DNA of 64,000 bases from Nemania diffusa (GCA_038501195.1 JBBPUQ010000009.1:1612001-1676000); one strand, 5' to 3'. Positions 32,713 through 48,939 are shown, counted from the stretch's first letter. The notes: generated by a model from the letters alone, not told the origin. A program made the numbers and translations.

Positions 32713-33180
32713 ATTTGTTTTTTTTTAGTTGCTTTTTTTAGTTGCTTTTTTTATTTTTTAACTTTTTTAAAACTACTATATTTATAAAGTATATAATTAT
32801 ACTAATATATTTTATAAATATATTAAAATATAGTTATAAAATTTAAAGCTATATTATAATGTTATAAAATAAAAAAAACTATAAATTAAATATAATATAA
32901 TAAATAATATATAACTAATAATATATATTATATAAAATTAAAACTTAAAAAAAAGTTCTATTTAATATATAAGCAAAAATAATATATTAAATATATTAGT
33001 ACTTTTTTAAATTTTAATTTAATATTATTATTGTTATAGTTTATAATATTTATATTTATAATATAACTTAAGTTATTTTATTTAAAAAAATTTAAAATAT
33101 ATTAAATTAATTTAATATATATAAAATTATTTTTATTTTTATTATTTTGTTTAATAAATTTTACTTTTTAATATATATAT

Positions 33181-33371
33181 TAAAAAAAAATATTATAAAA
33201 TAAATAAAAGTTTTATTATAACTAAATAAAAAATATAATATAAAGTTTAATAAATAAATTTATTAATTTTTAACTTTTTAAATTTATATAAAAAATTAAA
33301 AGTTTTTTATATATAGCTAAATTTTTAAATATAATTATTATAAAAAGTTTAATTATTTTATTATTTAATAA
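33181..33371 (+). repeat. Dispersed AT-rich repeat, copy 1 (about 190 bp)
   Basis: Nearly the same sequence recurs in direct orientation at 35400-35589, from TAAAAAAAAATATTATAAAA to TTATTTTATTATTTAATA. Differences include AACTAAA versus AATTAAA, AAAGTTTAAT versus AAAACTTAAT, and TAGCTAAA versus TAATTAAA, i.e. mainly C/T or G/A transitions. Confidence 0.75.
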
Positions 33372-35399
33372 AATGTTTTTTTTATTAATATTTTATTTTT
33401 AAAACATTAAAAAAAAATAAATAAAATAAAACTTTTAATAATTAATTTATTAAACTAATATTTAATAAAACTTTTAAAATTAGTTAATTTAAAGCTTTAA
33501 AAATAGTTAAAATTTAATATTTTTAAATAATTAAAACTTTTAAACTATTAAAACTTTTTAAAGTTTTAAAAATAAAAATAAAAATAGTTTTTAATATAGT
33601 TAAAACTTTTAAATTAATTAAATTTAATTTTTAATAATTATTTTATAATAATTATATAATAATTATATATTAGCTATATAATTAATTTTAATTAAAATTT
33701 TTATTTATAATTAAATTTAATTTAAATTTTTTAAATTATTTATTAAAAACTTTAAAAAATTTTATAAATTTTTTATAAACTTTTTATAATATTTTTATAA
33801 TTATTTAATTTTATAAGTTAAAAGTTTTAAAATTTTTAAAATATATTATTAAATATTTAATAAATATTTAATTAGTTTTTTATATTAAACTAAAAATTAT
33901 TTATATTTATAAATTTAAAATTTAAGTTTTTAAATTATTTTTTTAAAGTTTAACTGTTAATTAGTTATTATTTAATTAATTTTTTATTAATTTATTAAAA
34001 TAGTTATATAAAAATTTTTTAAAAAAATATTTTTTTTTTTTATTAATTAATTAGTTTTTTTATTATTTTTTAATTTTTAGTTATATTTGTAGCTATTAAA
34101 ATTTTTTATTTTATTTTAATTTTTAATAGTTTTATTATTTTTTTAGCTTTATATTTTTTTTAAAATAGCTGTTTTTATAATTATTATATTAAAAAGTTAA
34201 AGTTTATATATTAATTAATAAAATTAAAAATAAACTATAAACTATTTAAATAAATTATAAACTACTAAGTTTTTAAAATAAAACTTTAGTATTAAAAAAT
34301 ATATATTTTAATATTATTAAATAAATTATAAATAAATATTTATTATTTAAATATATATATATATAAATAAAACAACAAAATAATAGTTTTAAAACTTTTA
34401 AATAAACTAGTTTTAAAAATAATATATTTTAAAATATTTAGTTTTATTAATTTATTATATTTTAACAACTTAAAGTTTTATTTAATAGTTTTAAAACTAT
34501 TAATTATAATATTATAATTTATAAAAGTTATAATTAATTATTTATTAATTTAATAAATTTAATATAATAAGCTTTTTTTTTACTATTTTATATATTTTTT
34601 ATTTAATAAATAATAATATAAAGTTTGTTTATATTTTATTAGCAAATAAGTTGCTATTAATTTTTAGCTTTTTAGTAATAAGTTCTTTTTTATTTAAAAA
34701 AATAAAGTTTTTTGAAATATTAAATTAATAAAAATATAAAAACTAAATACTTTTAAAGTTATTAATTAATATATTATTAAATATTTTATATATAAATAAA
34801 TAAATATTTTTTTTAGTTAATATATAGCTTAAAATTGCAATAACTAATTTAATAAAGCTAATTTAAAAATATATAAAAAGTAATAATATTAATATTAAAA
34901 TTTTAAAAAATTAAATAATTTATTTATTTTTTATTTGCTATTTATATATTATTAATATAATAAATATATAAACTATTATTTTATTTAAAAATTAAAAATT
35001 AAAATAGCTAATTAAATTAAAAAATAAAAATTTTAATTATATATTTTTAAGTTATTTTTTATATAAATATTAAAACTAAAAAATTAAAAAAAAAAGTTAA
35101 AAAAACTTTGTTAATTAAATAAATAAATCAATAAATAAATAAATTAAATTAATTAAAATAAAAAAGGTTTTTTTAAAAAAGTTTATAAAAATAAAAAATA
35201 TTTTATTATTTAATAAATTTGTTATTTTATTATTTTGTATATTTTTTATTAATTAAATAAATAAATAAATAAGTTAAAATAAATTTTTTAAACAAAATTA
35301 AAAAATTAAAAAGTTTTTTATAAATTTTTTATTAATTTTTTTATTTAATTATAAATAAATTTTTTAAATTATTTATAACAAAAAAAGAAATTAATATAT

Positions 35400-35589
35400 T
35401 AAAAAAAAATATTATAAAATAAATAAAAGTTTTATTATAATTAAATAAAAAATATAATATAAAACTTAATAAATAAATTTATTAATTTTTAACTTTTTAA
35501 ATTTATATAAAAAACTAAAAGTTTTTTATATATAATTAAATTTTTAAATATAATTATTTTAAAAAATTTAGTTATTTTATTATTTAATA
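35400..35589 (+). repeat. Dispersed AT-rich repeat, copy 2 (about 190 bp)
   Basis: Direct-orientation partner of 33181-33371, 2.2 kb away. The two could be terminal repeats of a short mutated element, or a local duplication. Confidence 0.75.
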
Positions 35590-35750
35590 ATATAATTTTT
35601 TTAAGTGTTTTTTATAAATATTTTTTTACTAGTTAAAAATATTTTATATTTATTTAAATTTATATATATAGTTTATATAAAAAATAATTATATAGTTTAT
35701 AATTTATAAAATATATAAAGCTTAGTATTTATAAAAAACTTGCTTTTTTT

Positions 35751-35817
35751 TAAAAAATATTAAATGTTTTAAATATTATTTAAAAAAAAAACAATTTTAT
35801 ATAAAAAATATTAAATA
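35751..35817 (+). repeat. Short dispersed repeat, copy 1
   Basis: Shares TATTAAATGTTTTAAATATT, then ATTTAAAAAAAA and TATATAAAAAATATTAAAT, with 48871-48939, 13 kb away. The single G within the shared word makes chance similarity less likely, but low complexity limits certainty. Confidence 0.5.
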
Positions 35818-38560
35818 TTAAAATAAACTGTTTAAATTTTAATAAATAATGTTATAAAAACTTATAATATATTATAAAAACTAGATTTAATTAAATATAA
35901 TAGTAAATTATTAACAAAACAAAAAATAATAAATATATAAAAAGTAAACTATTAATATAAATAGTTAAAAAAAAAATTAATAATTTAAAAAAATTAAAAA
36001 ATAAATTTTTAAATTTTTTTAAACTATAAATTTTATATATAAATAATTAATTTAATTAATTTAATATTTCTATTATATATTTAAGCTAAAAAACTTTAGT
36101 TTATAATATTTAAATAATACTATTATAAAAAATTAAATTAATTAAATTAGTAAAACTTTAAATTTTTTATTTTTTTATTTATTAATTAATAAAAAAATAA
36201 TTTTTTATTAAAAAAATAAATAATATTATAAAAATTAATATTTTTAATATTAACTAAATAAATTATTATATAATTTTTATAATAGTTTTATTATTTTAAT
36301 ATTATTTTTAATTGTTTTATTAATTTATTATTTTTATTATTTTAAAATTTTAAAAATAATTTTTATAACTATAACTAGTTTTTTAAAATATATTATATAT
36401 ATATTATATATTTTATTTTAATATATATATATATTTTTTTAAATAAAATAAAAAGTATAACTATATTTTTTTTTTAACTAGTTTTAATATTATATATATA
36501 TATTTTTTATTATTTATTGCTAAATTAATATATTATTTTTTTAAACTTTTATTTACTACTACTAAATAAATAATAAAATAATAACAGAAATTTTTTTATA
36601 TATAAAATATTTTATTATTTTACTATTTATATAGCAATATTTTTAAAACAATAAATAAAATACTAAAACTACTAATAGTTAATATTTAAATATATTTAAA
36701 TAATAAAGTTAATTTTAAAAATATATATATTTAATAAAAATATAAATATTATTTAAATAATAATATTATAAAATATATATTATTATATAAATAATTAAAC
36801 TATTTATTTAAATTATTATTTAAAAGTAAGTTTTTTGATTTATTTATTATTAAATAATATTTAATTAAATTATAAAATAGTTACAATATTATTAAACAAT
36901 AACTATATTTTATATATTTTTGATTAAATTTTTACAAACTATTTTAAAATCGATTTTAACTTTTAAAAAAATAAATTAAAATATTTAAATAATATTTAGT
37001 TTTAAATATTTTAAATACTAAATAGATTTAAAAAAATAAAAATATTATAGCATATATAAAAAAAAAATATTATATTAAATTATAAACTATATTAAAATTT
37101 ATTGAAATTATTTAATTACTATTTAATTAATAAATTATATATAATTATTTATTTAAACAAGTTTATAAAAATATAAAAAAAATAATTAATTTATTTAATA
37201 TAAAATAACAAAAATTTAATATTAACAATTTAAATTTTATTTTTATTAATAAAAGCTTTGATATTTTATTTTATATAATATTAAACTTTGTTTATTATTA
37301 ATATATATAATTAAATAATAGCTTTAATAATAATATAATAAATAAGTTTATTTGTAATATATTAAACAGCTATTTAAACAATTATAATATGTTTTTAATT
37401 ATTATATTAATATTTATATAACTTTTTATAAATTTAGTTTAACAGTTTATAATTTTAAATATTATAGCTATTTATTTTTTTTATTTAAACTGTTTTTATT
37501 ACTTTTAACAAAAACTATATATAATTATTATAAAAATATAAATTAACTATATAAAGCTTTTAAAAATAATTATATATAAAAGTTATTAGTTTTTTATATA
37601 GTAATTATTAAATATTAATTATAATATATTTAATTTTTTATTAAAAAAAAGTTTGTAAATATTTTATTTATATAATTTAAATTTTTTTTACTAATAGTTT
37701 TAATTAAATTAACTAAACTTGTTTTTTTTTATTTTCGATTTAGTTAATATATTATTAAAACAATTATAAATAAAACTTAAAGCTATAAATTAATTAATTG
37801 CTATATTAAAAAAAATTGTTAAAAATATTTTTATTAAATATTATTTAACTATAAATTAACTAAATAACTTTTAATATTTAATTTAAATTATAAATATTAT
37901 ATATTATTAATATTGTTATAAAGCTAATAAAATTAATAAATATATTAATAAAATATTTTATAGTTAATTTAGCTAATAGTTAATATTATTTAAACAATAA
38001 TATTTTAATTATTATATTATTATATAATAATAAAAATTTAAATAACTTGTTTAATATAATTTTATTTTAATTAAACAATAATATAAAAAAATTATTAAAT
38101 AAAATAAGAAATATTTTTATTATTTTAAATAAAAGCTTAAAAATAAAAGCTAAAAAAAAAAAACATTAAAAATTAAAAAATATTAGCTAGAGCTTATTTT
38201 TAAGTATTAACTTATATAATAATATTGTTAATTTTAAAAACTTTTTTTTTTTAAAATAATAAATAGATATAAATTTACTACTTATTAATAATAAAGTTTA
38301 CAAAACTTTTATTACTTTATTTTATTAATTAAGCTATTATATAAAAATTTAATTAGTTTTAGTTTAAATATTTTTATATTAGTAACAATAAAACGATTAT
38401 AATATTATTTGTTTAACTATTTATATATATTATTTAAATATTTGTTTGTTAAAACTATTGCAAAAAATGCTATTATATTACAACTTTTTATAAATAACTA
38501 TTTTTATTTTATAAATAATTTATTAGTTTGTTTTTTATAATTATATTATTATTAAACTTG

Positions 38561-38818
38561 TATTTTAAAAAGTAGTACTTTTTTTATAAAAATTATACTA
38601 CAATATATTATATATATATAATATAACTAAATTTATAAAAAACTTATATTTTAAAAAGCAGTATTTTTTTTATAAAAATTATATTGTAATATATTTTATA
38701 TATATAATATAGCTAAATTTATAAAAGATTTATATTTTAAAAAGCAGTACTTTTTTTATAAAAGTTATACTATAATATATTTTATATATATAATATAGCT
38801 AGATTTATAAAAAGTTTT
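38561..38818 (+). repeat. 86-bp tandem repeat, three copies
   Basis: Units start at 38561, 38647 and 38733 (TATTTTAAAAAG), exactly 86 bases apart, and contain AGCAGTACTTTTTTTATAAA, a TTATACTATAATATA segment and TATATATAATATAGCTA. Copies differ mainly by transitions (GTAGTACT, GCAGTATT, GCAGTACT). Confidence 0.85.
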
Positions 38819-41800
38819 ATACTATAATTACAATATTTAATTATTTATAGCTATATATTAGCTAGCTATACTAAAACAGCTTATTAAAATCTAACTATTA
38901 GCTAAATAGTTACTATTTATATATATATATTATTTGCAATTTTTATTACTAAATATTGCTTTAACTTGTAATATTTTTATTATTAAAAGTACTAAAAACT
39001 AAATATATTTAAATGCTGCAGTTATAGTATAAAATTTACTATAAATCTAGCTTTGCTTATAAAATAAGTAATAATAATTACAAAAATATATATTTTTTCG
39101 CTTTTTTTTATTTTATTTTATATAATGTTTATACTAATTAGCTTTTTTATATTAACTTAATATTATTTAAACAATATTTAAAAATAAAATATAAATATTT
39201 TATAATTAAATATATTAATTAAATTAATATATATATAATTTTAACTTTTTTTTTTAAAATATTAATGCTAAATTAGCACTTAAAAAAATAAATACTTAAT
39301 ATTAATTTAAATAATTAATATAATTTATAATACTTATATATAATAAACTACTAGTAAAAAATATTATTAATATTAAATATATATATAAAAATATATAAAT
39401 ATATATATTTTTTTAAATATTGATTTATTAATACTTAAAAGTAAAAGCTTAAAATTATATAAATAATTAAATATATTAATTAAATTAATATATAACTTTT
39501 AAATAAATTATTATTAATATATATATAATTTTAATTTTTTACTTTTTAAATATTACTATTAAATTAATACTTAAAAAAATATTATATATATATTATATAT
39601 AAGTTTATTTAATAATATATAATTAAAATTAATATTTTTTTTTAATAGTTTTATATAAATTTACAAATAAATTTAACTAATTAAAACAAGTTTTTATATT
39701 AAATTAAAAATTACTTTTTAGTATTAACAAGTATAAATTTATTTAAAAATATTTAAAAAAAGCTTATAAGTAAATTTATATTTTTTAAATATTATTTTTT
39801 GTATTTTTTTTAAAGTTTTATAACTTTAATAACTTTTTTTTTCTTTAGTTTTTTAATTAGTTTTAACATTGTATAAATTTTGCTTTTTATATTACAATTT
39901 TTAGTTTGTTTTTATTATAAATATATATACTAGATTTTTTAATGTTAAAATATTTTAAAAATAAATTTGTTTTAAAAAAAAAGTGTTTTAATATAAAAAG
40001 TATTAATTATATAAATATATTTTAAAACTTTAAACATTATAATTACTATTTTTTTTATAATAAATTTTAAAATATATTTATTAAATATAAAGTTGAAAAA
40101 AGTATTTTTTTTTATTTTATTTATGTTTTTATTTTACTGTTTACTATTATTATTGTAAAATTTTTAACTTATTGCAACTTTATATTAAGTTTAATTTATT
40201 ATTACTAAAGTTTTAATTTATAAACTAAGTATATTTTTTACTAAGTTTAAATTAATATATTTTATAGTTTTAAAGTTTTTAATAGCTTATATTTTATAAA
40301 AAAATAAAAATTTAATTTTTTAAATAAATTTGCTTTAGTTTATATTAAACGTAGTAATTTTTTCGATATTTTTATTTTTTTTAATTATAACTTTTTTTTT
40401 TACTAGTATAAAAAATCTAGTTAATATATTAAAGCAGTTTTTTAATTTGTTAAAATAAAATATTATTTAAATATAAATTATTTATGCTTTAAATTTAATT
40501 GTATTAATAAGTTATTAATATAGCTATAAATTAAATATATTAAAGTTTTAATTAAATTTAATATTAATAATAATAGTATTTTTAAATTTTTAAACTTAAT
40601 TAGTTATAAATTTATTAATATATATTTTTTTTTTTTTTTTTTTTTTTGTTATATTTTTTTAATTAATTTTTGTTATTATAAATATATTTAATATATATAT
40701 TAACAAAAAGTTTTATTAATATTTTATTTAATGCTAGTTTAAAACTAATATTATTTTAATATATAATATTGTTACTATTAAATATTACTGTTTTATAGTT
40801 TTTAGCTATAGATTTATTTAATTTATTAATACTATATATTAAACTATTGCTATAATTAAAATTAAAAAATATAACTTTATAACTATTAGCGATTTATTTA
40901 ATAAAAACAAAGTTTTATAACAGCTTATTTTAAAAAAAAAAAGTAATAAATATTAAATATATTTTTATATTTAAAAATAGCAACAAAATATTATTTTGAT
41001 TTAATTTAATAATTAAAGCTTAAAATTATTTATTTTAATAAAACTAATTATATAAAACTAAATATTATTTCAAGCTTTTTTTTTATTAACTAAATAATAT
41101 TGTTTATATATTAATTTAATAGTTATATATTAAAACTATTATAAAATATTACTAATATAAATTAATACTTTAAATTTAATTTAATTTAAAAATATTATAA
41201 ATTTAATAACTCAAAATAAAACTAAGTTTAAACTAGTATTTTTTTTATTGCTAATATTTAAATAACTAGTTTTATTTTTTAAAACTTTTATAAAAATATA
41301 TAAAGCTATAAAAATTTTAATATAACTAATTAATTGTTTTTTAGTTGTTTTTATTTTTTGTTTAATTTTAAACACAATTGTTTTTAAATAATTTTTGAAA
41401 AATTAATATAAAAGTGATTGATTTTATAAATAACTTTTTTGCTACTATATTAAATAACAAGTTTTTTTTTATTAAAACTTTAGTTTTACAATTTAAAAAA
41501 AGCAATAAAAAATAAACTTAACATTTTAGCTTTAATTATTAATATAAATATTTTTAAATATTTATAAATTATAAATTATTAACTTTAATTTTAAATATTA
41601 TTTATATGTTAATTTAAAACAATTAAAAATATATAACAATAAATATTGTAATTTTAAAGTTATTGTTTTATTTAAAATATAAAATCGAAAATTTTAAAAT
41701 TAATAGTTAATATAACTAATTAATAAACAAGCAAGCGATTTAAATTAAAACTAAAGTTAATAAATTTATTACTAATAATTTTAATATTATTTTTAGCAAT

Positions 41801-44800
41801 ATTGTTTTTTTTTTAAGTAGCTTTTTAAATTATTGCTAAAATATATTATTAAAAAAAGATTTTATTTTTAAAGCTATTTTTTAAAACAATTTTTGTTTTA
41901 AAATATTTTTTTTTAATTTTTTTAATAATAAACTAGTTTTATAAATTTTTAATTTAAATTTGTTTTATTTATTTATTTATTTAGCTTACTTTTTTACTAA
42001 TAATAATTAAATAAATATAAAATATATTTAAATAATTAACAATATATTTTATAGAAATAATTATTGTTTATATATATTAACTGCTATAAAATTATTTTAT
42101 ATTTTTTTATAACTTTAGCTTTAAAAAAATTAATATATATTTTGTTATAACATTGGAAATTTGTTTATATTAATTATTATTAGTTTTTTGTTAACTAATA
42201 ATTCAAGTATTAATTAATTTATATTAAAAGTTATTTTAAGCAATATAAATAACAATAATAATAATAATAATTTAATTATATTAAATTAAATTAAAAATAA
42301 TATTAACTATAGCTACAAAATTAGTAATTAATTTAAAAAAATATAAACTATTTTAACTTTTTTAATCAATCTTAATAAAACAAATTATATAAAGTTTTAG
42401 TTTTAGCAAAAGTATAAAATTAACTTTAATATTGTTAATATAAATATTAATGCTTTTATTTATTTTTAAAAAAAAAACAAAAAACTTCGTATTTTTGTAA
42501 AAATGTTTAACTAAATATATAGTTTAAAAAATAGTACTAGTATAAAAAATTAATTTTTATATTTTGTTTTAAAATATATATATTATTAATATAATATATA
42601 TAATGTTATATTTAATAAAAAATATTATTTATGTTTAAATTATAAATTATAATATAAGAATTTTTTTATATAAAAAATTTAAAAATATATATTAGTTTAT
42701 AATTATATTAAATATAGTATTAAATTAATATAACTTTTATTAAAGCTAATAATTTTTTTAACTTTAGTGTTAATTTTTAAACTATAATTATTATAAAAAA
42801 TAAAAAATATAAAAAATAGTAAATAAAAACTGCTTATTATTTAAATATATTTATATAAAGTTATTTTATTATTTAGTTAAATAAATAACTTTATTTATTG
42901 CTGCTTTAAACTGCTTTATATATATATATAAGCAATTTTTTTACAAAAGAATTTTTAACTTTTTTTTTTTTTTTTTATTTGTAAATTTTTTGTATAATAT
43001 AGCTTTATTTATTTAAAGCTTTGTTTTTTTTATAAGTTTTATATAACAATAAATATATTATAAATAAATTTACTATAAGCTATAAGTTTATATTTAAAAA
43101 AATAAATTAGTTAAAAAAAATTTATTTTTAATAAGCTAGTTATAATATAAATTTGCATTAAATAGAAATTTATTTAAAGTTTTATATATATTAGTAATAG
43201 CTATATAAACATTTTATTTATATATTATAATTTTATATACAAATGTTTAAATAAACTTTTAGTTTTTATATATTTTAAAACTTATATATATTATTATTAC
43301 TTACTTTTTTAATTGTTTTAATTATTACTAGTTTATACTATTTTAAAACTTATATATTTTTTTATGTTTAAATTTAATAAAAATTTACTGTAATTTATAT
43401 TATAATTGCGATTTTTTTTTACATAAATATAATAAACTAATTATAATATTGTTTATATATTTATTTATATTAAAAAATATTTATATTTATATAGTAATAT
43501 ATATATATATAAAGTTATTTTTTTTTATAAATATTTAGTTTAATAAACTATAACAAAGTTGTTATTTTATTTTAATTTAAATATTTTATAATATATTTAA
43601 AAAGTTTATTATTTAATAATTTTTTTACTTTTATTTTTTAGTTTAATATAAATATATTATAAATATATAATTTAAAGTTATTAAAAACAAAGTTTTATAT
43701 AATTAATTTTTAGTTAATATAGTTATTTTAAAATAAAGTTTTTAAAAAAGTTTAACTTTGTAATTTTAATAAATAAAACTTTAAATCGTTTTTTTTTAAA
43801 CTTTTGTTTTTTATAACAGCATTAAATATATTTTATATATATTTTATATTTAGTTTTTTTTATATGTGTTATAGCACTTTTTTAGCATTTTTAAATATTA
43901 TAAAATTTTAAAATAGCAAACAAAATAAAAAATAACTAAGTGTTGCTATAATAACAAAAAAACAAATTTAATAAAAAACTTTGTTATAAAAACATTAAAA
44001 TTATTTTAATTTATAATGTTATATATTTACTAATATATTTAATTATATATTTAGTTATATATAAGTAAATAATTATTAAATTAACTTAATTATATATAGT
44101 TTTTTATATAATTAAAACAAATTACTATAAAATTTTTTAAAAATATTAAAAAAAAATTAATTTTACTTTTTATATAAAGTTTTTTATTTTTAATAAAAAC
44201 AAAAAAAAATTATAAAACTATTTAAGTTTTAAAAAAATTATTAATTAAATAAAAATATTAATATTTTAAACTTTAAATAATTAATTTTATATAAACAAAT
44301 TAAATATTTATTAAATATTTAATAAATAAATAATACTAGTATATTAAATTATATTATAAATTAATATTTTATATATATTTTATAATTTAGTAAATTTTTA
44401 AATTTTAAATAAAACTGTTAAATTTAGCAACAATAAATATTATAGTAAAAAATATATATAAAAAAAATATTAATAAAAAATAATAAACTATTAATATATT
44501 TAAATGTATATATTATATAAATAATATATAATTTATTTATAATTAAAATTTAATAATATATTAATATGTTATTATTTATTATTAATAAAAATATATAAAA
44601 TTAAACTATTAATACTATAAAATAATTAAAAAAAAAAAAATTTATAAAAATAAATAGTTTTTTATTTTATAATTTAACTTTTTTATTAATATATTTATTA
44701 TATTTAATATTTTTTAATTTTAAAAGTTTATTGTTTTAAAGTTATTATATTTTTTTTACAAAAAAAAAACAAGCAAATATAAATAAAAATTAACTTTAGT

Positions 44801-47800
44801 TTTATTAATAAATAGTTTTAAAACTATAAGTTTTTTTTTGCTTAATAAATTATATTATTTAATTATTTTGTTTTTATTAAATATTACTTTTTATATTAAA
44901 TAATTTATTATTAATACAATTTATATTATAAAATATATTTTAATTTAAATTTATTGTTATTTTAAATTTTTAAACTAATATAAATTTATTTAATTAAATT
45001 ATAAAATTTATAATAACTTGTTTATATTTAAAAAAAATAAAAACTAAAGTTATAAGTTAATTATTAAATATTTAATTTTAATAACAAAAGTTAAAAATTA
45101 AAACTAAATATATTAAAATATATAAATATAAAAGCTTTTTTTAGCTTTAAAAATAAATATAAATATAATTTTTAATTTTAAAATCAGTTAATTATATTGC
45201 TGCTTTTTTTTACTAAGTTTTTGTTTATTTTTAATTATATAAAAAAAAGTAATATTATAAAAGCTTTTAAATATAATTTATTATTTATATTTTGTTAAAT
45301 TGTTTAAAATATATTTATAAAATGTTTTAAAGTTTTTTTTTTTTAAAAATATAATTTAAATATAAATTTGTTTTTTTATTATTATTTTTAAATATTTAAA
45401 TTATTTTATTTATTAATAATTAACTTGTTTTATATTTTAAAAAAATTTTAAAATATTGTTAATTAAGTTATAGTTAATTAAATATATTAAATTATTTGAA
45501 AATATTTTAAAAAAAAAAAATAATTTTATAAAACTATAAAATAATATATATAAACAACTAGCAGTTTTATAAATAATTATATTATAAATTATTTAAATAT
45601 TTTAAATTAATTAATTATTATATATATAACATTTAAAAATTTTAAAATATAAAAACTAGTTTATTTTAATTAAAAGTTATAAAGTTTATTAATATTTATA
45701 AAAAGCTTATAATTTTATTAACTTTAATAATTAATAAAAAAATTATTAAATATAAAATAAACAATTTATATATAAACAATTTTTATTATAATTTTATTTT
45801 TTATAAATAAATTATAATAACTAATTATATGTTTTAATTTAATAAACTTATTATAAAAATAAATCTTAATATATAATAAAAATATAAAAACAATATAAAA
45901 CTTTATTTAATTATTAAAATAATATATAATTAATTAAAAAAAAACTTTAAAAATAAAATTTATAAATATTTTTTATAATTATTTTAAATAAAACTTAGTT
46001 TTATAATTATTATTTAGCTAAAATATTAACTATTTATAGTTTATTATTTATGTTTTAATTTTTATTATATTATAATTTTTATTTAAATAATATTAATATA
46101 TAATAATAAATTTATTATAGCTTATATATTAAATAAAGCAGTTATTAAAAATAATAAAAGTTAAGTTGTATTAAACAATATAAAACTATGTTTTAAAAAT
46201 ATTTTTTTATTTAATATTTGTTTTAAAATTTTTTTAAATATTTAAAATATAATATTATTTATATTTTTTAATAAGTTTATAAAAACAGTTTATATAAAAA
46301 AAAATTACTAATAAGTTATAAATAAAAATATATAATTAAATTATTTAAAATTTTATAAATTATAATATTTTTTAAAATTAAAAATAAAATTAATAAATAA
46401 AACAACTAAAAATAATATAATAAATAGCTATATTATATAAAAAAAGTTTAATAATAAAGTTTATAAATTTTAAAATAAATATATATAATAATAATTAATA
46501 ATAAAAACTTTTAAACTATAAAGTTTTTTAATATTATTATATATATAGTTTATAATATTTATATATAATATTAATAATATAATTTATTTATTAATAAAAG
46601 TATTTATAGTTTAATTATAACTAAAGTATAAAAAAAATTAAAAAAATTAATATAACATTTTTAATGTTTTTAACTTTGTTAATAAATGTAACTATAGTAT
46701 TTTTTTTTAAAATATAATAACTAAATATTAATTGCTATTTATTTTTAAAAATATATTTATATATAAAGTTATAATAAAAAGTTTAGTTTTATTTAATAAT
46801 ATAATAATATAAAGTTTAAATTTTTAAGTTGTTATAATAACTTATAATAATTATTAAGTTATAACTTATATATTTAATATTTTAAACTTATTTTTATTTT
46901 ATTATATTAATTTAATTTAGTTTAATTTAAGTTTATTAATTTAAATATAGTTTAATATATAGTTTTATTTAGTTTAAACTATAAAATAAAACAATATTTT
47001 TATAGCTATATAGTTTTATTTTAATATATATTATATATAAAAGCTAAGTTATTTTTATATTAAAATAAAATTTAATATAAAAGTAATATTTATAAAACTA
47101 AGTTTGTTAAATATATAATTAAAAGCTTTTTTTATTTATAATTTTTTTAATTTTTTAAATATTAATATTATTAAATAATTTGCTTTAAAAGCTAAAAAAT
47201 TAACTAAATTAAAAAATATAGCATTAAATATATAAGTTTTAATTTAATAAAAACTATAAACTATTATAAGTTATTATTTAAATTTTAAAGTTTTTTTTAA
47301 ATTTAATTAACTATTTAAAAAGCAGTTTTATAAATTAAAAAAACTAGTAATATTGTTTAAATTTATTTTTTATTATAAAAAACTTTATATTATTAAATTT
47401 TATTATATTATAATAATATATTATTATAATATTAATATATAGCTTTTATTTAATTTTTATAACTTAATAAAAACTTTTTATTTTTAACTTTTATTTTTAT
47501 AAATTTAATTAATATATTTAATAAAGTAATAATTTATTTTTTTTTAAAAGTTTTTTATTGCTTTATAATTACTTTAATATATTTAAATATAATTTTATAC
47601 TATTTTATTATTTAGTTTTTATTTTAAATTGTTATATTAAATTATTTAGTTTTTATAATTTTTAACTTTTACTATATTTTAAATATAAATGCTTTTATAT
47701 AGCTTTTTACTTTTATTTATAATATATAATATAAATTTATATATAATATATTATTATGTTTATTAATTGAAATTTTTATATCAATGTTTATATTGCTATT

Positions 47801-48870
47801 ATTTTTAATATTTAGTTTAAAAAATATTGTTATATAGTTAAATAATATATTATAGTTTTTATTAAAAAATAAAACTTTTTAAACTATAATATTAAATATA
47901 TAATTAGCTGTTTTATAAATAGTAATATTTAAATATATAAACAAAAGTTTTGTTTATATATAATATAACAACAATTTTAATATATTTTAAACTATTATTA
48001 TTATTAGCTTAATATTTAATAAGTTATTTTTTATTATTTATTTAAACAATATTAAATATATAGTTTTAATAAAATTTATTATTTTATATTAAAAAATAGT
48101 TATATATAATGTTTTATTTATATGTAGTTTTTTATTAATAATTGTGCTATATTTAATAACTAAAATATATATTATATTAATTTTAGCTAAAATTGAGCTA
48201 ATATTAAGCTTGTTTTTATAAATATATAATTTTTATTTGTATATTTAAAAAATATAATATATTTAATACTATATAAAATTAGTTTTATTATTTTTTAGAT
48301 CTTTTTTATTTTTAAATAATTTATTTTTATATAAACTATTTTGAAAATTTGTTTTAAGTTTACTGCTATATTTAATAAATTTGTAATTTTATATAATAAA
48401 ATATAATATAGCAATTAAAAAGCAATAGTTTAAAAAATTATTAATATTTTTATAAACAACTTTAATACTACAATTTTTGCTGCTATAAAAAGTTTATAAT
48501 ATATGTTTAAAAAAAATAAAGTGTAAAAGTACAAGTTTTATTTATAATATATTTAAAACTTTAAAAATTTTTAAAAAAAATTTATAGATTTTAGTTTAGC
48601 TTTTAATTGTTTTAGCTGCTTAAAAGCAATAAATTATACTTTAGCTAGCTAAATAATTTTACTATTATTTATTATAAAATGTATTAAATATATTAAAAAA
48701 AAAACTAAATATAAATTATAAATAACAATTAATATATTGTTTTAGTTTTATATAAGTTTTTAATATATATAGTTTATTATATATAATATATATTTGTTTT
48801 TTGTTATAAATATAATATTTTTAACAATTGTTACATTAAATAAATAATAGTAATAGTTTTTACTAATAGC

Positions 48871-48939
48871 TTAAAAAAAATATTAAATGTTTTAAATATT
48901 ATTTAAAAAAAATTTTAAACTTATATAAAAAATATTAAA
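48871..48939 (+). repeat. Short dispersed repeat, copy 2
   Basis: Partner of 35751-35817. Confidence 0.5.

Noticed and set aside
32722..32760. Telomeric repeat at the block edge
   Set aside because: The TTAGTTGC-type words are not TTAGGG and occur only twice or so.
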